Assembly: GCF_051251565.1 (NCBI RefSeq)
Contig: NZ_JBPOFB010000004.1
Span: forward strand, 265,992 to 329,991
Direction of reading: 5' to 3'
DNA: 64,000 bases
Origin: Marivita sp051251565
GTDB taxonomy: Bacteria > Pseudomonadota > Alphaproteobacteria > Rhodobacterales > Rhodobacteraceae
Positions 29,082-37,516 of this stretch are shown in pieces; positions within the stretch are counted from its first letter, which is position 1; the number at the start of each line of letters is the position of its first letter. A program made the translations under genes and the position numbers. Under the pieces are notes generated by a model. It searched no databases and was not told where the DNA came from. It worked only from the letters and a program-made list of their open reading frames with translations.

Positions 29082-29801
29082 ATGCCCCTTGAAGCGCTCA
29101 TCGTCAGCCACGGCCAACCGTCCGACCCCGATGTCGGTGAGGCTGAGATCGCAGCTTTGGCCGCCGCCGTAGCGCAGCACCTGCCGGATGCGCGGGTCGA
29201 CGGCGTCACCCTCGCCGCGCCGGGCCGGATCGAGGCGCTGTCGGCTGACCGTCCCGGTGCGTTGATCTATCCGATGTTCATGGCAGATGGCTGGTTCACG
29301 CAGGTGCAATTGCCCAAAAGGCTGGCAGATGGTGTTGGGCCGCGATTGGTCAGCTTTGGTCTGGATTGCACGTTGCCGATGTTGGCGGCGCATTGGGTGC
29401 GGCAGGTCTGTGCGGATCGCGGGTTTGATCCCAAGGACACCGACTTGATCATCGCCGGGCATGGATCGGGCAAGTCGCGGCGTGTCTCTGAAGCCACAAA
29501 CGCCTTTGCCGCCCGCGTGGCCGGGGAGGTCAAACCACGGTCAGTGCGCTGCGGATTCGTCGAGGAAGACCCGTCGCTGACCGACGCTCTGACCGGGCTG
29601 GGGGAGAAATCGATCTGCCTGCCATTCTTTGCCGCCAAGCGGGGGCATGTGTTGGATGACCTGCCCGAGGCCGTCGCCGCATCGGGGTTTACAGGCGTCG
29701 TGCTCGACCCCATCGGTTTGCACCCGGACGTGCCCAAGATGATCGCCGACGCCCTGCGCTGGCGGGCAACGACCCCAAACGTGGCGCAGTGTGTGTTCTG
29801 A
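29082..29801 (+). CDS. CbiX / sirohydrochlorin chelatase-like protein
   Basis: A 239-residue protein of the class II chelatase fold, which inserts cobalt or iron into sirohydrochlorin. Two halves each start with a chelatase-like histidine motif: LIVSHGQPSD (His10) and DLIIAGHGSGKSRR (near residue 126). The conserved FMADGWFTQVQLPKRL and PFFAAKRGHVLDDLPEAV also fit. It could serve cobalamin or sirohaem synthesis. No other cobalamin genes are adjacent. It is 32 bases downstream of the SDR gene on the same strand. Confidence 0.75.
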   Translation: MPLEALIVSHGQPSDPDVGEAEIAALAAAVAQHLPDARVDGVTLAAPGRIEALSADRPGALIYPMFMADGWFTQVQLPKRLADGVGPRLVSFGLDCTLPMLAAHWVRQVCADRGFDPKDTDLIIAGHGSGKSRRVSEATNAFAARVAGEVKPRSVRCGFVEEDPSLTDALTGLGEKSICLPFFAAKRGHVLDDLPEAVAASGFTGVVLDPIGLHPDVPKMIADALRWRATTPNVAQCVF

Positions 29802-29847
29802 ACGGGACATACTGTGTCGGCGGTGTTTTTTACCAAATGGTAAAATA

Positions 29848-29924
29848 TGGTAGGCCCGGCAGGACTTGAACCCGCAACCAAAGCGTTATGAGCGCTCTGC
29901 TCTAACCAATTGAGCTACAGGCCC
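29848..29924 (-). tRNA. tRNA with CAT anticodon, most likely tRNA-Ile2
   Basis: A 77-base cloverleaf read on the minus strand starting GGGCCTGTAGCTCA, with anticodon loop CTCATAA and an encoded CCA end. CAT anticodons belong to Met or to Ile2, where TilS converts the C to lysidine. The acceptor begins like alphaproteobacterial tRNA-Ile(GAT) and has C4-G69 and C5-G68, which are TilS determinants in E. coli, so Ile2 is preferred over elongator Met. The first pair is G-U. Confidence 0.82.
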
Positions 29925-30038
29925 GCCATACGCGTTTCCTTACCAGACAATGGGGGCGCGTCAAGAGGTGGCGCACGCAGATGATGGACTCGTGCCCATG
30001 CCTGCGCTAAGGCACCCGCGACCTTCGGAGGGTGCGGC

Positions 30039-31085
30039 ATGACAGACGGCAAAAATGGTATCACCTACGCAGATGCGGGTGTGGACATTGACGCGGGCAA
30101 TGCGTTGGTGGAACGGATCAAACCTGCGGCCAAACGCACGGCACGGCCGGGGGTGATGTCTGGGCTGGGCGGGTTTGGCGCGCTGTTCGATCTCAAGGGC
30201 GCCGGGTTCACCGATCCGGTGCTGGTGGCCGCCACCGATGGCGTCGGCACCAAACTGCGGATCGCGATCGACACCGGCCATGTGGATGGCGTCGGTATTG
30301 ATCTGGTGGCGATGTGTGTCAACGATCTGGTCTGTCAGGGCGCAGAGCCACTGTTTTTCTTAGATTATTTCGCCACGGGCAAGCTTGACACCGACACCGC
30401 TGCGCGGGTGATCGAAGGCATTGCCGAAGGGTGCGCGCGGTCTGGCTGTGCGCTGATCGGCGGCGAGACTGCCGAGATGCCGGGCATGTATCCAGCCGGC
30501 GATTTCGACCTTGCAGGCTTTGCTGTGGGCGCGATGGAGCGGGGCAGCGACCTGCCACGCGGCGTGGCCGAAGGTGATGTGCTGCTGGGTCTTGCTTCTG
30601 ATGGAGTGCATTCGAACGGCTATAGCCTTGTGCGCAAGCTGGTTGAGGTATCAGGCCTTGGCTGGGACGCGGCATGCCCTTGGGCCGAAGGATCACTGGG
30701 GGCTGCATTGCTGACGCCCACGCGGCTTTACGTGACACAGGCATTGGCGGCGGTGCATGCGGGTGGTGTGCACGCGCTGGCGCATATCACGGGCGGTGGC
30801 CTGACCGAGAACCTGCCACGCGTTCTGCCCGAGGAACTTGGCGCACAGATCGATCTGTCGGCGTGGGATTTGCCGCCTGTGTTCAAATGGTTGGCACAGA
30901 CTGGCGGTATGGCCGAGACGGAACTGCTCAAGACCTTCAATTGCGGAATGGGTATGATCCTCGTGGTAGCGCCGAACCGTGCTGCGGCGTTGACAACGAT
31001 CCTCGAAGAGGCGGGTGAAACGGTGTCGGAGATTGGCACAGTCACCGGCACACCGGGCGTGGCCTACACAGGCGCGCTGGTTTGA
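30039..31085 (+). CDS. purM: Phosphoribosylformylglycinamidine cyclo-ligase
   Basis: A 348-residue AIR synthetase, step five of purine biosynthesis, converting FGAM to AIR with ATP. The family starts with the conserved TYADAGVDIDAGNALVERIK. ATDGVGTKLRIA, DLVAMCVNDLVCQGAEPLFFLDYFATGKL, GGETAEMPG and HITGGGLTENLPRVLP are all present. The length is normal. purN follows with a four-base TTGA overlap, a common gene pair. AGGGTG upstream may serve as the ribosome binding site. Confidence 0.97.
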   Translation: MTDGKNGITYADAGVDIDAGNALVERIKPAAKRTARPGVMSGLGGFGALFDLKGAGFTDPVLVAATDGVGTKLRIAIDTGHVDGVGIDLVAMCVNDLVCQGAEPLFFLDYFATGKLDTDTAARVIEGIAEGCARSGCALIGGETAEMPGMYPAGDFDLAGFAVGAMERGSDLPRGVAEGDVLLGLASDGVHSNGYSLVRKLVEVSGLGWDAACPWAEGSLGAALLTPTRLYVTQALAAVHAGGVHALAHITGGGLTENLPRVLPEELGAQIDLSAWDLPPVFKWLAQTGGMAETELLKTFNCGMGMILVVAPNRAAALTTILEEAGETVSEIGTVTGTPGVAYTGALV

Positions 31086-31675
31086 CGAAACGGGTTGCGA
31101 TCCTGATTTCGGGCGGCGGCTCCAACATGGTGTCGCTGGTCGAGGACATGACCGGCGATCACCCGGCACGGCCTGTGCTCGTGCTGTCCAACCGGGCGGA
31201 TGCAGGCGGGTTGGCCAAGGCCAAGGCGCGCGGCATCCCGACGGCGGTGGTCGATCACCGGCCTTTTGGATCGGATCGCCCCGCGTTCGAGGCGGCCTTG
31301 ACCCATGTGCTTGATCAGGTGCGGCCTGATATCATTTGCCTTGCGGGCTTTATGCGCGTTCTTACCGAAGGGTTTGTGATGCGCTGGCAGGGCACGATGC
31401 TCAATATCCATCCCTCGTTGCTGCCGAACTACAAAGGTCTGCACACCCATCAGCGCGCAATTGATGCGGGTGATACCGAAGCGGGCTGTTCAGTGCACGA
31501 GGTGACGGCAGAGCTGGATGGCGGACAGGTTCTGGGGCAGGCGCGGGTCCCGATTGACCCGGAAGACCGCGCCGATGATCTGGCCGCGAAAGTGCTGGTG
31601 CAGGAGCATATCCTCTACCCTTTGGTTCTGCGCCGCTTTGCTGAAGAAAATCGCACCCGGATCGACTTGCCTTGA
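31082..31675 (+). CDS. purN: Phosphoribosylglycinamide formyltransferase
   Basis: A 197-residue GAR transformylase that uses 10-formyl-tetrahydrofolate in purine synthesis. The motifs ILISGGGSNM, ICLAGFMRVLT, LNIHPSLLPNYKGLHTHQRAIDAG (catalytic Asn-His) and AGCSVHEVTAELDGGQVLGQ (catalytic Asp) are clear. The start is a TTG overlapping the purM stop; it yields the normal N-terminus, so translational coupling is likely. Confidence 0.96.
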   Translation: MTKRVAILISGGGSNMVSLVEDMTGDHPARPVLVLSNRADAGGLAKAKARGIPTAVVDHRPFGSDRPAFEAALTHVLDQVRPDIICLAGFMRVLTEGFVMRWQGTMLNIHPSLLPNYKGLHTHQRAIDAGDTEAGCSVHEVTAELDGGQVLGQARVPIDPEDRADDLAAKVLVQEHILYPLVLRRFAEENRTRIDLP

Positions 31676-31767
31676 CACTGCGTCCTATAACGCTAGGCAG
31701 GGAAAGGCTTTTCGGATATACCCGTGCTGGGGTGCAGCACATACAATAAAAACGAACGACCCGAATT

Positions 31768-32925
31768 ATGCACATCATCACGACGACCTCCGACCTTGCC
31801 GCGTTTTGCGAACGTGCCGCACAAACGGCTTATGTGACTGTCGATACAGAGTTTCTGCGGGAGCGGACCTATTACTCCAAGCTGTGTCTGATCCAGCTTG
31901 CCTTTCGCGGCGACGGTGATAAGGACGCGGCGTTGGTTGATCCGTTGGTCGAAGGGCTGTCGCTTGAGCCGTTGCTGGACTTGTTTCGCAATCCCAACGT
32001 GGTCAAAGTGTTCCACGCGGCGCGGCAGGATCTTGAGATTTTCTATATTGATCATGGCGTTATTCCGCATCCTTTGTTCGACAGCCAGGTTGCCGCGATG
32101 GTGGCAGGTTTTGGCGAACAGGTCGGGTACGAGACGCTTGTGCGCAAGATCGCCAAGCAGGCGCTGGATAAATCTTCGCGCTTTACCGATTGGTCCCGGC
32201 GTCCCTTGTCGGACAGCCAAAAGACCTATGCGCTGGCAGATGTGACGCATCTGCGGGTGATCTACGAATATCTGCGGATGCGGCTGGCCGAGACGGGCCG
32301 GGACCGTTGGGTCGAAGAAGAGATTGCCACGCTGCTCGCGCCAGAAACCTATGTCACCCGCCCCGAAGATGCATGGATGCGGGTCAAGACCCGGTCCAAT
32401 GCGCCGCGGTTTCTTGCGATTGTCAAAGAACTGGCACGGTTCCGGGAAACCTATGCGCAAGAGCGTAATATTCCGCGCAGTCGCGTATACAAGGATGATG
32501 CGCTGGTCGAACTGGCCTCGACCAAACCCAAGGACATGAGCGATCTCAACGGATCGCGGCTTTTGCTGCGCGAGGCCCGCAAGGGTGAGATTGCCAATGG
32601 CATCCTGGCGGCGGTGCACCGGGCGCAAAGCATGCCGAAAGAGCAATTGCCCTCGCCTGACAGTGCGCGGCAATCGCCACAGGTGAACCCGGCTTTGGCC
32701 GATTTGCTGCGGGTGCTGCTCAAGGCGAAAACCGAAGCGTCGGGCGTGGCGTCAAAATTGATTGCCAGCTCTGCCGATCTGGATGCCTTGGCCTCGGGCG
32801 ACCGAAACGTCCCCGCGATGCAGGGCTGGCGGCGCGAAGTCTTTGGCGAAGATGCGCTGCGCCTGTGTGACGGGCGTGTGGCGCTTGCCGCGAAGGGCAA
32901 GCAGGTTCAGATCATCGAGCTTTAA
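31768..32925 (+). CDS. rnd: Ribonuclease D
   Basis: A 385-residue 3'-5' exoribonuclease that matures tRNA and other stable RNA. The DEDDy exonuclease residues are visible: Asp26 and Glu28 in VDTEFLRE, Asp88 in FHAARQDLEIF, and Tyr154 with Asp158 in KTYALADVTHL. The HRDC domain and its second copy fill the C-terminal half (ERNIPRSRVYKDDALVELA). Its stop overlaps the stop of the lipoprotein gene on the other strand by four bases. Confidence 0.95.
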   Translation: MHIITTTSDLAAFCERAAQTAYVTVDTEFLRERTYYSKLCLIQLAFRGDGDKDAALVDPLVEGLSLEPLLDLFRNPNVVKVFHAARQDLEIFYIDHGVIPHPLFDSQVAAMVAGFGEQVGYETLVRKIAKQALDKSSRFTDWSRRPLSDSQKTYALADVTHLRVIYEYLRMRLAETGRDRWVEEEIATLLAPETYVTRPEDAWMRVKTRSNAPRFLAIVKELARFRETYAQERNIPRSRVYKDDALVELASTKPKDMSDLNGSRLLLREARKGEIANGILAAVHRAQSMPKEQLPSPDSARQSPQVNPALADLLRVLLKAKTEASGVASKLIASSADLDALASGDRNVPAMQGWRREVFGEDALRLCDGRVALAAKGKQVQIIEL

Positions 32926-33437
32926 CGACGGACTGTGCGGGCGGTGTTGGCCCCGCGCACGGTGATCGTGCGGATGCCGCGCAGGTTTTGATCCGTGACC
33001 CATAGGGCAACAGTGACCTGTCGTGCCAGAGCGCCTGCATTGCGTGGCCCGGATTGTTGCAACGCTCTGAGGTCCAGCACGAGGGTGGACGGGTCACCAT
33101 CGCTGTCATCGGCAATCAGACGCACATCGAACGGGCCTGCGCGTTCGGCCTGACCCGTGGCGCGGATGATGGCCCCGCCGGGGCGGCGTTCCACGAGCAA
33201 TTCAGTGATGTCGGCTATGGGCGTCCCGGCAAATGCGTCAGGCTGGTTGCTGCGGAAAATCGACGCACGCCGCGCCGGGATCAACGGATTCACCGTGGCA
33301 GTGGCCACATCCATCGCGGCAGGGTCCGGTTCGCTTGAGCCAAACCAGTTGAACGGGTTTAAACGCGACTCGCTGACTGTTGCGCATCCTGTCAGCGCCA
33401 CGGTTGCGAGGATCAAAAGCGTCACGGGTTTTCGCAT
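32922..33437 (-). CDS. Predicted outer-membrane lipoprotein of unknown function
   Basis: A 171-residue protein with a lipoprotein signal (MRKPVTLLILATVALTGC); the lipobox LTGC puts the lipidated cysteine at position 18. A linker follows, then a mixed alpha-beta domain (ITELLVERRPGGAIIRATGQAERAGPFDVRL, then VTVALWVTDQNLRGIRTITVRGA). No enzyme motif was recognised. The start was set at the ATG at 33437, which gives the lipoprotein signal and is preceded by AGAGGGACC. It is divergent from sufE and converges on rnd. Confidence 0.72.
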   Translation of the reverse strand: MRKPVTLLILATVALTGCATVSESRLNPFNWFGSSEPDPAAMDVATATVNPLIPARRASIFRSNQPDAFAGTPIADITELLVERRPGGAIIRATGQAERAGPFDVRLIADDSDGDPSTLVLDLRALQQSGPRNAGALARQVTVALWVTDQNLRGIRTITVRGANTARTVRR

Positions 33438-33570
33438 GGTCGGTCCCTCTGCCTGTGCTCTTTCGACGTAACCGATTGTGCCGCCGTTGAAAAGCGTCAT
33501 GCCCGGACTGGACCTTCGGGTCGGGTCTCCCTAGGTGTTCAGTCAGCACAATTCAGGACCGGAGACCGTT

Positions 33571-33984
33571 ATGGCCAACGCGGCGTTTGAAGAGATAGTC
33601 GAGGATTTCGAATTTCTGGACGATTGGGAAGACCGCTACCGGATGGTGATCGAGCTTGGCCGCGCGATGGAGCCATTGCCGGATGCTTTGAAGGTGCCGG
33701 CCACCAAGGTCGATGGCTGCGCCAGTCAGGTCTGGCTGCATCCGCAGGTCGAGGACGGCGTGGTGCAGTTTGAGGGCGAATCCGATGCGATGATCGTCAA
33801 TGGCCTGATCGCGGTGTTGCGCAAGCTCTATAACGGATTGTCCCCGTCAGAGGTCGCCGCCATTGACGCGCGGGCGGAATTGGGGCGGTTGGGCTTGAAC
33901 GATCATTTGTCGGCACAAAGGTCAAACGGGCTGCGCGCGATGATTGAGCGTTTGCAAGGATTTGCGGGCGCATCTTCAGGTTAA
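33571..33984 (+). CDS. sufE: SufE family cysteine desulfuration protein
   Basis: A 137-residue SufE-fold protein that accepts sulfur from a cysteine desulfurase for iron-sulfur cluster assembly. The acceptor cysteine is Cys50 in KVDGCASQVWL, the defining motif. The frame is open upstream, but GGAGACC before the ATG at 33571 marks this start. No suf operon is adjacent, so this is a stand-alone copy. A recurrent palindromic element (34044-34106) separates it from trpE. Confidence 0.92.
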   Translation: MANAAFEEIVEDFEFLDDWEDRYRMVIELGRAMEPLPDALKVPATKVDGCASQVWLHPQVEDGVVQFEGESDAMIVNGLIAVLRKLYNGLSPSEVAAIDARAELGRLGLNDHLSAQRSNGLRAMIERLQGFAGASSG

Positions 33985-34043
33985 GTGACCGCCTGCGGCG
34001 TACAGGTTTGAGCGTGCGCCCCGGTTGGAGGCTGACGACGGTT

Positions 34044-34106
34044 GGGGGCGCTGCCCCCGTCGCGCTGTGCGCGACTCCCCCGAGGTATTTAAGGCCCAAA
34101 GAAGAC
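34044..34106 (-). repeat. Recurrent 3'-end element, copy 1
   Basis: Read on the minus strand from the trpE stop: TTCTTTGGGC, three variable bases, AAATACCTCGGGGGAG, an inner hairpin (GTCGCGC with GCGCGAC) and the outer hairpin GGGGGCAGCGCCCCC. The same blocks occur at 38764-38822 and 47133-47188. It begins four bases after the trpE stop and separates it from the convergent sufE. Confidence 0.85.
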
Positions 34107-34110
34107 TGGG

Positions 34111-35625
34111 TCAGTCGTTGCCATTGCCAGTGAAACGCGCGGCGTCGGCCGCGGCACGGCGGATCGCGTTCGATTTGTGGACGGTTTCCTGATATTCGGC
34201 TTCGGGGTCGCTGTCATAGACAACGCCGCCACCGGCTTGGATATAAAGCTTTTTGTCCTTCACCAACGCGGTGCGCAGCGCAATGCACATGTCCATATCG
34301 CCGCCCGCGCTGAAATAGCCAAGGCCGCCACCATAGATGCCGCGTTTTTCCGGTTCCAGCTCGTCGATGATCTCCATCGCGCGGACCTTGGGTGCACCTG
34401 ACACGGTGCCTGCGGGCAGACCGGCCAGCAGGGCCGACAGCGCGTCATGTTCGGGGCTGAGATCGCCCACCACGTTGGAAACGATATGCATGACGTGGCT
34501 GTAGCGTTCTATGATGAATTTCTCGGTGGGGCGCACTGTCCCAATTTTGGCCACGCGGCCCACATCGTTGCGGCCCAGATCAAGCAGCATCAGGTGTTCG
34601 GCGCATTCCTTGGGGTCGCCCAAAAGGTTAGCTTCGAGCGCGTCATCCTCGGCAGGTGTAGCGCCGCGCGGGCGGGTGCCTGCGATGGGGCGGATGGTGA
34701 CTTCGTTGCCAAAGACCCGCACAAGGATTTCAGGGCTTGCCCCGATAACCTGGAAGCCCCCAAAGTTAAAGTAAAACATGAAGGGCGACGGATTAGTCCT
34801 TCGCAAAGAACGATAAAGTGAGAATGGCGGCAGTGGGAAGTCTTGCGTCCAGCGTTGCGCCGGGACCACCTGAAAAATGTCGCCTGCGCGGATGTAATCC
34901 TTGGCTTTCTCAACTGCGTGCTTGTAGCCCTCATGAGTGAAATTCGAAACGGGCGGGGCGCTGTCCGCCGGGTCGCCCATTTCCCGGGCCTGTTGCGGCA
35001 GCGCGCGTTCGAGATCGCGCACCGCGTCCATCACCCGCTCTGCGGCCTGTGCGTAGGCAGCACGTGCAGTCAGGCCATCGGTGACCCAAGCGGGTGACAC
35101 AACAGTCACTTCGCCTTTCACCCCGTCCAGAACGGCCACCACCGACGGCCGCATCATGATGGCGTCAGGCAGGCCGAGCGGATCGGGGTTGATGTTGGGC
35201 AGATGTTCGACCAGCCGGATCATGTCGTAGCCCAGATACCCAAAGAGGCCAGCCGCTGCCTGCGGCAGGTTGTCGGGCAAGTCGATCCGCGATTCCGCGA
35301 TAAGCGCGCGCAGCGTGGTCAGGGGGTCATCGTCCTGCGGTACAAACGCGTCAGGGTCGTAGCGGGCGACGCGGTTGATGCGGCTTTCCGTGCCGTGACA
35401 TTGCCAGATCACATCCGGTTTCATCCCGATGATCGAGTATCGCCCGCGAACCTCGCCACCAGTGACGCTTTCGAGGACAAAGGCGTCTTTGGCGGCCCCG
35501 GTGAGTTTCAGCATCAGCGACACGGGTGTGTCGAGGTCGGCTGCGAGGCGCGCGTAGACAACCTGGTTTTGGCCGGCTTCGTAGGCGCGGGCAAAGCTGT
35601 CGAAATCGGGGGTCAAACTGGCCAT
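34111..35625 (-). CDS. trpE: Anthranilate synthase component I
   Basis: A 504-residue chorismate-using enzyme, first step of tryptophan biosynthesis. The N-terminal half holds the tryptophan feedback site (PVSLMLKL with downstream RGRYSIIG). The C-terminal chorismate-binding core has GDIFQVVPAQRW, NPSPFMFYFNFGGFQVIGASPEILV, PIAGTRPRGATPAEDD, LMLLDLGRNDVGRVAK and GTVSGAPKVRAMEIIDELE. It starts four bases after the PpiD-like gene. trpG is not next to it in the window. Confidence 0.96.
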   Translation of the reverse strand: MASLTPDFDSFARAYEAGQNQVVYARLAADLDTPVSLMLKLTGAAKDAFVLESVTGGEVRGRYSIIGMKPDVIWQCHGTESRINRVARYDPDAFVPQDDDPLTTLRALIAESRIDLPDNLPQAAAGLFGYLGYDMIRLVEHLPNINPDPLGLPDAIMMRPSVVAVLDGVKGEVTVVSPAWVTDGLTARAAYAQAAERVMDAVRDLERALPQQAREMGDPADSAPPVSNFTHEGYKHAVEKAKDYIRAGDIFQVVPAQRWTQDFPLPPFSLYRSLRRTNPSPFMFYFNFGGFQVIGASPEILVRVFGNEVTIRPIAGTRPRGATPAEDDALEANLLGDPKECAEHLMLLDLGRNDVGRVAKIGTVRPTEKFIIERYSHVMHIVSNVVGDLSPEHDALSALLAGLPAGTVSGAPKVRAMEIIDELEPEKRGIYGGGLGYFSAGGDMDMCIALRTALVKDKKLYIQAGGGVVYDSDPEAEYQETVHKSNAIRRAAADAARFTGNGND

Positions 35626-35629
35626 GGGA

Positions 35630-37474
35630 TCACTGAATGACTGCGTGAACGGCGTTGATCGCGGGTCGGTTCACTTCGACCCCGGCGCGGCGTTGCACAT
35701 CGGTGGCAAAGGCGCGGAACAGGTCTTCGGCAACGCTGTTGGCGGCTTGGTTGCGCAGGGCTTGGGCCAACATTTCGATATCGGCATCGCTGCGATCGAC
35801 GGCGTTGATGCCGTCAAGACGCAGCACCACGACCTCGCCGATGCCTGCAATCGCGCGGATGTCGCCGATGTCCATCTCGAACACAGCGCGGAGCAGGCCG
35901 GGCGTCAGGTCTGCAAGCTGGGCGTTGCGGCCAAGATCGGTTTCAGTTTGCGGAGTAAGGGCGACATCTTCGAACGTGGCACCGCCCGTCAGCGTTACGG
36001 CCAATTCTTCGGCTTGCACCATCAGTTGCGCGGTTTGTTCGCGGGTGTCCCAGCCTTGGCTTACTTGGTCGATCACGTCTTCAATGGCTTGCGGTGCGGG
36101 GGGCTGGATGCGGTTCAGACGCATGGCGAAGACGCCACCATCACCAAGCTGCATGACTTCCGGGAAGTCGCCTTCGTCCAATTGGCGCGCGGCTTCGCGG
36201 AACGCATCATACGCAGCGATTTCGCCATCGGCTCCGGGGAACCAGTCGATCTGCCCGATGCGGGCCTCGGTCGTGTCGGCGATTTCTTCAAGCGTGGCAC
36301 CGGCGGCCAGTTCGTCGTCAATGGATTGCGCCAGCGTTTCGATCACGCGCCGGGCACGGTCAAGCGCCAGTTCGCCGCGCAGGTCGGGGCGGGCGTCGTC
36401 GAACGACGTGTTTTGCGGGTCGAGCACGGCGTTGATCCGGTAGAGCGCGGGACCAAGGTTTGACGGCAGTGGGCCAACAACGGCGCCGGTTTCGGCGGCG
36501 AAGACATCGTCGCCAGCGCCGTCCAGCATCTCGGGTGTGACGTCGCCCATATCCACATCCGACAGCGCGAGGCCACGTTCAATGACAAGGTCTTCAAACG
36601 TGAAATCGGGGCCAAGACGGGTCAGCGCGTCGGCGGCATCTGCGTCGGTGTTGAAGACAAGGCGTTCCACAAGGCGGCGTTCGGGCAGGTTGAATTCGTC
36701 AAACCGTTCGTCATAGGCGGCGCGCATGGCGTCTTCGTCCACATCGACCGTATCGACGATCATCTCGGGGGTGATCCACGCATAGGTGATGTCGCGCAGT
36801 TCAGGCAGCGTGTAGCTGGCGATATTGTCTTCATAATAGGCTTGCAGGTCGGCCTCGGACGGTTCGGGCAGGCCGGTTTGCAGGTTCGACCCGGTCAGCC
36901 GCGCCCATGTAAAGTCGCGGGTTTCGCCGGTGTAGGCGAGCAGCGTGTCGACATAGGTGTCGGGCAAGGTGTTGCCCGCGACCAGCGCGCTTTGCAGGAT
37001 CGTGCGTGCGGTGTCATCGCGCAGCTGCTCTTCGAATTCCGATTCCGACAGCCCCTGATTGCGCAGCGCAAAGCTGTAGGCTTCGCGGTTGAAGCTGCCA
37101 TCTGCGCTTTGGAAAGACGGAACTTGCAGCAGTTGTTCGGCCACCACCTCGTCGCCAACGGACAAGCTGATTACGGCCGCCTCATTATCGAGGCCACGCG
37201 CCGTGATGAGCTGGGCCAGAACCTGGCGATCAAGGCCGATGGCCTGGGCTTCGGACAGCGGCACGGCGCGACCGGCTTGGGCGGCGAAAGCGTTGATCTC
37301 GGTGCGCAGGTTGCGCAGGTAGGCGTCGGTTGACACTTCTTTTTCGCCCACGGTCGCCACGCTGCGGGCAGTGCCAGACAGGCTGGTTGCGCCAAAGCCT
37401 GCGAGGCCGATGATTAGAAGCCCCATCAGGATCCAGATGAAGGTCTTTGACAGCTTGCCTTTGCCCATGGCCAT
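35630..37474 (-). CDS. PpiD-like peptidyl-prolyl isomerase / SurA N-terminal domain protein
   Basis: A 614-residue periplasmic chaperone anchored by one N-terminal helix (TFIWILMGLLIIGLAGFGATSL). A SurA-like chaperone region covers about residues 30-170 (LRTEINAFAAQAGRAVPLSEAQA), and a weakly conserved parvulin-type region follows near 230-350. The parvulin core is not strongly canonical here, so isomerase activity is uncertain. It probably helps proteins leaving the Sec channel fold. It precedes trpE by four bases, probably one transcript. Confidence 0.82.
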   Translation of the reverse strand: MAMGKGKLSKTFIWILMGLLIIGLAGFGATSLSGTARSVATVGEKEVSTDAYLRNLRTEINAFAAQAGRAVPLSEAQAIGLDRQVLAQLITARGLDNEAAVISLSVGDEVVAEQLLQVPSFQSADGSFNREAYSFALRNQGLSESEFEEQLRDDTARTILQSALVAGNTLPDTYVDTLLAYTGETRDFTWARLTGSNLQTGLPEPSEADLQAYYEDNIASYTLPELRDITYAWITPEMIVDTVDVDEDAMRAAYDERFDEFNLPERRLVERLVFNTDADAADALTRLGPDFTFEDLVIERGLALSDVDMGDVTPEMLDGAGDDVFAAETGAVVGPLPSNLGPALYRINAVLDPQNTSFDDARPDLRGELALDRARRVIETLAQSIDDELAAGATLEEIADTTEARIGQIDWFPGADGEIAAYDAFREAARQLDEGDFPEVMQLGDGGVFAMRLNRIQPPAPQAIEDVIDQVSQGWDTREQTAQLMVQAEELAVTLTGGATFEDVALTPQTETDLGRNAQLADLTPGLLRAVFEMDIGDIRAIAGIGEVVVLRLDGINAVDRSDADIEMLAQALRNQAANSVAEDLFRAFATDVQRRAGVEVNRPAINAVHAVIQ

Positions 37475-37516
37475 GCGGGTGCGCCCCTTGCTTGGTTGCG
37501 ATTTGGTGCGATGTGT

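Noticed and set aside
29828..29845. TTTTACCA-AA-TGGTAAAA hairpin as terminator for the CAT tRNA
   Set aside because: The stem is AT-rich and weak, and on the minus strand no T-run follows it, so it was not listed as a terminator.
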